Translations under genes and position numbers: made by a program
The notes under the pieces: generated by a model
Database searches by the model: none
The model's input: the letters and a program-made list of their open reading frames with translations, nothing else
What the model was told of the DNA's origin: nothing
Origin: Bacillota bacterium
GTDB lineage: Bacteria; Bacillota; Clostridia; Lachnospirales; Lachnospiraceae
Assembly: GCA_023387635.1 (NCBI GenBank)
Contig: JAEWHU010000065.1
Coordinates: forward strand, 1 to 20,888
Reading direction: 5' to 3'
Length of the DNA stretch: 20,888 bases
Shown here: piece by piece, positions 16,018-20,888 of the stretch
How the letters are laid out: the number at the start of each line of letters is the position of its first letter
Numbering within the stretch: the stretch's first letter is position 1

Positions 16018-16860
16018 ATGAGTGAAATACTTGCAAATTATAGGAAAAAAAAGGACTTTTTAATATGTATAGATTCAGATGGATGTGCAATGGATACAAT
16101 GGATATTAAGCATAAGAAATGTTTTGGTCCATGTATCGTTGAAACATGGAATCTAGATGCTCATAAAGAAGAAATTCTTAAACGCTGGGATGACATAAAT
16201 CTTTATACTATGACAAGAGGGATTAATAGATTCAAAGGACTGTTAATGATGCTTGAAGAAATTAATGAGAGCTATTGTTCTATAGAAGGTTTAGAGGAAT
16301 ATAAACAATGGGTAGATTCAACTAGCGAGCATTCAAATAAAAGTTTAGAAAAGGAATTAGAAAAAAGGGATGGTATCTGTCTTAAAAAAGCTCTTGAATG
16401 GTCTAATAATGTTAACAAGAAAATTACTGAGCTTGATGATTCAGAAAAATTACCATTTGAAGGTGTGCTAGAGGGGTTAAAAGAATTACATGAAGTTGCT
16501 GATATTGCAATTGTTTCTTCTGCCAATTATCAGGCTATTATAGATGAATGGGAGCATTACAATTTGTTAGAACATACGGATATTGTAATGTCTCAGAATG
16601 TAGGTACAAAAGCATTTTGTATTGAAGAACTATTAAAATGTTGTTATCAAAAGAATCATGTACTAATGGTGGGAGATGCACCTGGGGATTATGAGGCTGC
16701 TAAAAAGAATGGTGTACTTTATTATCCAATCATTGTTAGATATGAGACATGTTCATGGAACAGGCTAAAAGATGAAGCTTTAGGCTATTTCCTTGATGGT
16801 ATCTACGAGGGACTATATGAAAAAGCTTTGATAGAAGCGTTTTTAGATAATTTAAAATAA
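16018..16860 (+). CDS. HAD-superfamily phosphatase-like hydrolase
   Basis: This 280-aa cytosolic protein has the four HAD motifs: CIDSDG (nucleophile D19, acid/base D21), IVSSAN with S167/S168, K198, and GDAPGD with D220 and D224. The order and spacing are those of a Mg-dependent phosphatase or phosphoglucomutase-like HAD. Residues about 30-145 form a large, mostly helical insert between motifs I and II (a C1-type cap), which sets substrate choice. The substrate cannot be read from sequence. AAGGAGA at 16004-16010 gives the ATG an ideal spacing. It is transcribed divergently from the GH3 hexosaminidase gene, so a role on a sugar phosphate from that pathway is conceivable, but this is context only. 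Confidence 0.85.
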   Translation: MSEILANYRKKKDFLICIDSDGCAMDTMDIKHKKCFGPCIVETWNLDAHKEEILKRWDDINLYTMTRGINRFKGLLMMLEEINESYCSIEGLEEYKQWVDSTSEHSNKSLEKELEKRDGICLKKALEWSNNVNKKITELDDSEKLPFEGVLEGLKELHEVADIAIVSSANYQAIIDEWEHYNLLEHTDIVMSQNVGTKAFCIEELLKCCYQKNHVLMVGDAPGDYEAAKKNGVLYYPIIVRYETCSWNRLKDEALGYFLDGIYEGLYEKALIEAFLDNLK

Positions 16861-16928
16861 TAGGAGAAAATTCTGAGTATTATATCTAAATTACTCCTGT
16901 AATCTATATTTTCCTGTAATATATGGTT

Positions 16929-16969
16929 AGAACCTATTCTTATTTATTATTAAGATATAGGTTCTTTTT
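16929..16969 (+). terminator. Intrinsic terminator of the HAD gene
   Basis: AGAACCTAT at 16929-16937 pairs with ATAGGTTCT at 16957-16965, with TCTTA/TAAGA stacked inside after a one-base bulge. A run of T follows to 16969. Confidence 0.8.
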
Positions 16970-17061
16970 AAATCAAAGCAAAAGTTTAATTAGAATTATT
17001 ATTAAAATGATAAATTTTCATGCCTTTATTTAAGAACATTTTATCTGGTTTAATATCTTTC

Positions 17062-17508
17062 TCACTCATTATTTTGTTTTGATAGATCAGTAGGATAAAA
17101 ATTATTATAAAAATGTATTATAATATCTTTACGCGTAATAATGCCGATAAAATAGTCCCTATCATCGATAACAGGTATGAAATTTTGATTGATTGATTTG
17201 GTCAATAGTTCTTCAATCGTTGATGTAATACGAACTGGTGGATTCTTATCCACTCTTATTACATCCTTTATAGACATATTTTCAATACTTTTCATACTGA
17301 CTTTATGTAACTCATCACATTGATGTTCTATAAGATACCAAAGGAAATCTCCTTCACTGATTGTGCACACATATTTGTTCTCATTAGTGAGCACAGGAAT
17401 TGCAGAATATCCATGATGATGTATCTTTTCAAGTGCTTGACGTAGGGTGAAATCTTCATAAAGGCAAGCAACATCGCTTTTTGGAATTAAAAAACTTGCT
17501 ATATTCAT
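17062..17508 (-). CDS. Two-CBS-domain protein, DarB/CbpB-like
   Basis: The 148-aa protein consists of two CBS domains (about 5-62 and 77-136) and little else. CBS pairs bind adenine nucleotides. Length, lack of any fused domain and the HGYSAIPVL motif (32-40) match B. subtilis DarB (YkuL, 147 aa), a c-di-AMP receptor that signals to the (p)ppGpp synthetase Rel and to pyruvate carboxylase. The second half has FIPVIDDRDYFIGIITRKDI (110-129), a standard CBS strand-helix unit. Which nucleotide binds here is inference. The ATG at 17508 has no good ribosome site directly upstream, which is unusual for this window. A TATAAT on the minus strand (complement of 17554-17559) could be its -10. It appears to be a single-gene unit. 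Confidence 0.82.
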   Translation of the reverse strand: MNIASFLIPKSDVACLYEDFTLRQALEKIHHHGYSAIPVLTNENKYVCTISEGDFLWYLIEHQCDELHKVSMKSIENMSIKDVIRVDKNPPVRITSTIEELLTKSINQNFIPVIDDRDYFIGIITRKDIIIHFYNNFYPTDLSKQNNE

Positions 17509-17559
17509 AAATTTTAGAGTTCATACCTTATGCTTTCGCTTTAATGAGAACTCATTATA

Positions 17560-17762
17560 CCTTCTTTCTTTTATTCATAATAATATAATGTGAATGACAA
17601 TCTCTCTGAATGATATTAAGATAGTTAGTCCAATTATTTTACTATTGATTCGAATGACTGTCAATAACTTATGTCACTAGTTATTCAATTGGAGAGAATA
17701 GGAATAACAACAGTGGCATTTATTAGTAATTCTTATAAATGCTTATTATTAATTATTATGTC
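17560..17762. other. Non-coding region with several inverted repeats upstream of the hydroxylase promoter
   Basis: The 340-base gap between the divergent CBS and hydroxylase genes has no ORF. Clear dyads are AATAACT 17663-17669 / AGTTATT 17679-17685 (perfect, 9-base loop) and GCATTTAT 17716-17723 / ATAAATGC 17735-17742 (perfect, 11-base loop). Both lie upstream of the predicted promoter at 17763-17791, so they would act as DNA sites or belong to a longer transcript. No known purine or molybdenum-cofactor riboswitch core was recognised. Confidence 0.45.
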
Positions 17763-17791
17763 TTTACAGATATAACGATTGCCTATATAAT
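17763..17791 (+). promoter_or_regulatory. Sigma-A promoter of the molybdenum hydroxylase operon
   Basis: TTTACA at 17763-17768 and a perfect TATAAT at 17786-17791 are separated by exactly 17 bases. The predicted leader is about 50 bases to the first gene. Confidence 0.7.
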
Positions 17792-17848
17792 TTAACATGG
17801 AAAAAGCTTAGGAATATTAGTTTACTTCCTCTAAAAGGAGACAATGTA

Positions 17849-18646
17849 ATGTTTACAATTAAAAATTATGTAGTAGTAGAAAATCTTGAAGAAGCTTATA
17901 CGCTAAATCAAAAAAGAAACAATGTGATTTTAGGTGGAACCTTATGGTTAAGAATGGGTGGACGCAACATCCAAAATGCAATTGATTTGTCTGGACTTGG
18001 GCTAGATAAGATTGAAGAGACAGAAGATGCATTTGAAATTGGGAGTATGGCAACCCTCCGTGATATAGAATGTAACGAGGCTTTAAACAGCTATTTTAAT
18101 GGAGCCATACATAAATCTGTAAAGCATATTGTAGGAGTACAATTTAGAAATTGTGCAACGGTTGGAGGAAGTATTTATGGAAGATTCGGATTTTCTGATG
18201 TCCTCACATGCTTCTTAGCGTTAGAGTCTTATGTTGTACTGTATAAAAGAGGGGTAGTGCCTTTATCAGAATTTGTTAATATGCCACTTGATAATGATGT
18301 ATTGGTAAAGATTATAATTAAGAAAGATGCAAGACAGGTAGCCTATTTAACACAGAGAAGGGCAGCTACCGATTTTCCTGTCATAGCATGTGCAGTTGTT
18401 AGGGCAGAAAAGGGATGGCAAGTAGTAATAGGAGCTAGACCATCTAAAGCAAAACTATTATTAGATAATGGCTCCATACTAAGTCAAAATCCTACCGATG
18501 AAGAAATAAATAGATTTATTTCTTTTATTAAAGAAAATATGGATTTTGGTAGCAACATGCGTGGAAGTAAAGATTATAGAAGACATTTAGCGGGTGTTTT
18601 AGTAAAACGTGGTATAAAAGAAATAGTTAATGAAGGGGATAGATAG
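17849..18646 (+). CDS. Molybdenum hydroxylase FAD-binding subunit (xanthine dehydrogenase family)
   Basis: The 265-aa subunit carries FAD and passes electrons from the iron-sulfur subunit to NAD or another acceptor. The family FAD_binding_5 domain spans about 1-160, with the first flavin loop VILGGTLWLRM (26-36) and the second NCATVGGSI (101-109) followed by FSDVLTCFLAL around D117. The CO dehydrogenase flavoprotein C-terminal domain fills about 165-260. The ATG at 17849 has AAAAGGAG at 17833-17840. A two-codon ATG-TAA frame overlaps just before it (17844-17849) and is not a real start. It is the first gene of the operon and its stop lies one base before the next start. The subunit order FAD, Fe-S, molybdopterin is usual for clostridial hydroxylases. 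Confidence 0.92.
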   Translation: MFTIKNYVVVENLEEAYTLNQKRNNVILGGTLWLRMGGRNIQNAIDLSGLGLDKIEETEDAFEIGSMATLRDIECNEALNSYFNGAIHKSVKHIVGVQFRNCATVGGSIYGRFGFSDVLTCFLALESYVVLYKRGVVPLSEFVNMPLDNDVLVKIIIKKDARQVAYLTQRRAATDFPVIACAVVRAEKGWQVVIGARPSKAKLLLDNGSILSQNPTDEEINRFISFIKENMDFGSNMRGSKDYRRHLAGVLVKRGIKEIVNEGDR

Positions 18647-18647
18647 T

Positions 18648-19109
18648 ATGGAAATTAGAATGTGGATAAACGATGTGTTGATACAGGATGATATTTCACC
18701 TGACACCCTTCTTTTAGATTTTGTTCGATCAAAAGGTTGCTTTAGTGTAAAGCGTGGGTGTGAAACCTCTAATTGCGGCCTATGTACAGTTCTTATGGAT
18801 GGGAAACCAGTACTATCATGTTCCGTCCTTGCTGCCCGTGCAAATGGGAAGCATGTAACTACTATGGAAGGAATGCAAGAAGAAGCCGCTGAGTTTGGTG
18901 CATTTCTAGCAGACCAAGGTTCTGAGCAATGTGGTTTTTGTAGTCCTGGATTTATTATGAATGTATTAGCTATGTCTAAGGAATTAAAAGATCCAACCAT
19001 TACTGAAATAAAAGAATATTTAGCAGGAAATCTTTGCAGATGTACTGGCTATCAAGGACAATTAAGAGCGATACAAAACTACTTGAAGACAAAAAAGGAG
19101 GCGAAGTAA
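18648..19109 (+). CDS. Molybdenum hydroxylase [2Fe-2S] subunit
   Basis: This 153-aa protein holds two [2Fe-2S] clusters that relay electrons from the molybdenum centre to FAD. The N-terminal plant-ferredoxin-type domain has C38, C43, C46 and C58. The C-terminal four-helix domain has C95 and C98 (QCGFCSPG) plus C130 and C132 (NLCRCTGYQ). All eight ligands are present and the length is typical. An ATG at 18630 is in frame, but AAGGGGA at 18633-18639 lies between it and the ATG at 18648, so the latter is the better start. It begins one base after the FAD subunit stop, implying translational coupling. Confidence 0.95.
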   Translation: MEIRMWINDVLIQDDISPDTLLLDFVRSKGCFSVKRGCETSNCGLCTVLMDGKPVLSCSVLAARANGKHVTTMEGMQEEAAEFGAFLADQGSEQCGFCSPGFIMNVLAMSKELKDPTITEIKEYLAGNLCRCTGYQGQLRAIQNYLKTKKEAK

Positions 19110-19110
19110 C

Positions 19111-20888
19111 TTGAAACAAAAAACAGTTAATGTTTCTATACGTAAAAAAGATGCAATGGCACTTGTAACGGGGAAACCAGTCTACACTGATGACTTGGCA
19201 CCAAAAGATTGCCTTGTTGTAAAAATACTTCGCAGTCCTCATGCTCATGCAATTATAAAAGGAGTAAATAAGGATAATGCACTTAAAGTACCTGGTATAG
19301 AATGTGTATTAACCCATGAAGATGCTCCAAAAACAAGATTTACAAATGCAGGACAAACTTATCCTGAATTAAGTCCATATGATAGACTAATATTAGAAGA
19401 TAGAGTACGATTCGTAGGAGATGCTGTTGCTATCATAGCAGGAAAAGACGAGGCATCTGTTAATAAGGCTATGAAGTTAGTTAAAGTAACCTATGAAGTA
19501 TTAGAACCAGTTCTGGATTTTACGAAAGCTAAGGATAACAAGGTGGTTGTACATCCTGAAGATGATTGGAAGGTGTTAGTACCACTTGGACCAGAAAAAG
19601 AAAGAAATGTAGTCTGTTCAGGAGTTGAAGAACAAGGTGATGTAGAGGAAGAATTAAAAAAATGTAAGTACGTGATTGATGAAACCTATCACACAAAAGC
19701 CAACCAACAAGCTATGATGGAAACTTTTAGGAGTTACACTTATATGGACGCTTTTGGAAGATTAACAGTTGTTTCTTCCACTCAAGTACCTTTTCATGTT
19801 AGAAAATCACTTGCTACCGCTCTAGAAACGAAGAAATCAAATATTAGAGTAATAAAACCACGTATTGGTGGCGGGTTTGGTGCGAAACAAACCGTAGTAT
19901 GTGAGATGTATCCAGCACTTGTTACCTGGATAACCGGGAAACCAGCTAAAATAATATATACAAGGGAAGAATCCCAAATAGCATCTTCACCAAGACATGA
20001 AATGCAGATGCGTGTTAGAATTGGTGCAGATGAAAATGGTATGATACAAGCCATGAGCGTGAAAACGTTATCCAATGCTGGGGCATATGGTGACCATACT
20101 CCAACTACAATTGGACTAACAGGAACAAAAACCCTTCCACTATATACAACCAATGCAAAGGCATACAAATTTGAGTTTGAAGGAGTCTATACCAATCAAA
20201 TGGCTGCTGGGGCATACCGTGGTTATGGTGCAACACAGGGATTGTTTGCTGTAGAATCTGCTATTAACGAATTAGCTACCAAATTAAATATGGACCCTAC
20301 TCTACTTAGAGAGAAGAACATGGTAAAAGAGGGAGATTATATGCCAGCATACCATGGAGAAACAGCAAATTCCTGTGCTTTAGACAGATGTCTTGCCAAA
20401 GCAAAAGAAATGATAGGCTGGGATGAAAAATACCCATGCATTGATATGGGGAATGGAAAGGTTCGATCCGTTGGTATAGCAACTGCTATGCAGGGCTCTA
20501 GTATCCAGGACGTAGATGTGGCTTCTGTATCCATTAAAGTTAGTGACGATGGATTCTATAATATGATGATTGGTGCAACTGACATGGGAACGGGTTGTGA
20601 TACAATCCTAGCACAAATTGCAGCAGATTGTTTAGAAACAGATGTAGACAATATTATTGTAACTGGTGTGGATACGGATGTATCCCCTTACGATTCAGGC
20701 TCTTATGCTTCAAGTACCACATATTTAACTGGTATGGCAACAGTAAAAACATGTGAAGTATTAAAAAAGAAAATTATAGAAGCTGGGGCTTCGATGCTAG
20801 AATGTGAGCCTGAAGAAATGGAATTTGATGGTGAAAATGTATTTCATGTACAATCAAATAAAAGCATTAGCATAAAAGATATTGCAAA
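19111..20888 (+). CDS. Molybdenum hydroxylase molybdopterin-binding subunit (partial, runs off window)
   Basis: The open frame begins with TTG at 19111, one base after the previous stop, with AAGGAGG at 19095-19101, and continues to the last base (592 codons; the 3' end is missing). It has the small N-terminal aldehyde oxidase a/b-hammerhead domain (about 15-125) and then the large molybdopterin domains. Visible motifs are GGGFGAKQ at 253-260, AYRGYGATQG around R370, DMGTGCDT and DSGSYASSTTY, all cofactor loops of the xanthine dehydrogenase family. R370 matches the substrate-binding Arg of xanthine dehydrogenases. The position after GGGFGAK is Gln (Q260), where bovine and Rhodobacter enzymes have the purine-contacting Glu. 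The CO dehydrogenase active-site loop (AYRCSFR) is absent. Substrate is therefore open: a purine, another N-heterocycle or an aldehyde. Confidence 0.93.
   Translation, partial: MKQKTVNVSIRKKDAMALVTGKPVYTDDLAPKDCLVVKILRSPHAHAIIKGVNKDNALKVPGIECVLTHEDAPKTRFTNAGQTYPELSPYDRLILEDRVRFVGDAVAIIAGKDEASVNKAMKLVKVTYEVLEPVLDFTKAKDNKVVVHPEDDWKVLVPLGPEKERNVVCSGVEEQGDVEEELKKCKYVIDETYHTKANQQAMMETFRSYTYMDAFGRLTVVSSTQVPFHVRKSLATALETKKSNIRVIKPRIGGGFGAKQTVVCEMYPALVTWITGKPAKIIYTREESQIASSPRHEMQMRVRIGADENGMIQAMSVKTLSNAGAYGDHTPTTIGLTGTKTLPLYTTNAKAYKFEFEGVYTNQMAAGAYRGYGATQGLFAVESAINELATKLNMDPTLLREKNMVKEGDYMPAYHGETANSCALDRCLAKAKEMIGWDEKYPCIDMGNGKVRSVGIATAMQGSSIQDVDVASVSIKVSDDGFYNMMIGATDMGTGCDTILAQIAADCLETDVDNIIVTGVDTDVSPYDSGSYASSTTYLTGMATVKTCEVLKKKIIEAGASMLECEPEEMEFDGENVFHVQSNKSISIKDIA

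Noticed and set aside
17560..17848. Purine or molybdenum-cofactor riboswitch before the hydroxylase operon
   Set aside because: I could not find the conserved core of either class, and the predicted transcription start leaves a leader of only about 50 bases.
18599..19000. Minus-strand ORF of 133 codons opposite the iron-sulfur subunit
   Set aside because: It is antisense to a gene with all eight cluster cysteines and has no family features of its own.

Overview
The window looks like chromosome from a low-GC, Gram-positive, anaerobic, spore-forming Firmicute, most likely a Clostridia/Lachnospiraceae member of the Lachnoclostridium (Clostridium) phytofermentans type. This rests on the AT-rich sequence, strong AGGAGG ribosome sites, short intrinsic terminators, a spore-coat laccase of the CotA type, a HelD RNA polymerase recycling factor and a BlaI/M56 pair. 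The species assignment is inference.

Layout. 1-2410: helD with its own promoter and terminator. 2411-4759: a lone gene of unknown function, an acyltransferase-like gene (NAT_N/GNAT_C type) with decayed-looking DNA upstream, and the last third of an AraC-family regulator that survives only as a frameshifted remnant. 4760-6944: a MATE exporter and a YdjM-like membrane metal hydrolase, each apparently with its own promoter. 6945-11695: a BlaI-type repressor with two tandem dyads over its promoter, a very large BlaR1-like M56 metalloprotease sensor, and a membrane-anchored Ntn hydrolase of the penicillin V acylase/bile-salt hydrolase fold. 11696-13560: cotA. 13560-15745: a small disordered protein with a TTG start and a GH3 (NagZ-type) glycosidase, both on the minus strand. 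15746-16969: a divergent HAD hydrolase. 17062-17508: a two-CBS-domain protein (DarB/CbpB-like) on the minus strand. 17763-20888: a sigma-A promoter driving a tightly packed three-subunit molybdenum hydroxylase operon (FAD, 2x[2Fe-2S], molybdopterin subunits). The last gene runs off the window.

How the genes fit together. The best candidate for a linked system is 7193-11695. The BlaI-like protein would repress its own promoter through two GTTTA-N6-TAAAC dyads. The M56 protease keeps the HExxH zinc site, but its extracellular part is a DUF4825-like region plus a DUF5643-like domain, with no recognisable penicillin-binding sensor. The next gene is an extracellular amide hydrolase with a complete set of Ntn catalytic residues. 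This suggests a cell-envelope or extracellular-ligand sensing circuit with an unknown signal. The molybdenum hydroxylase operon is complete as far as it can be seen. However, the residue after the GGGFGAK loop is Gln rather than the Glu of classical xanthine dehydrogenases, so its substrate should not be assumed. No CRISPR array, rRNA, tRNA, insertion sequence or phage gene was seen.
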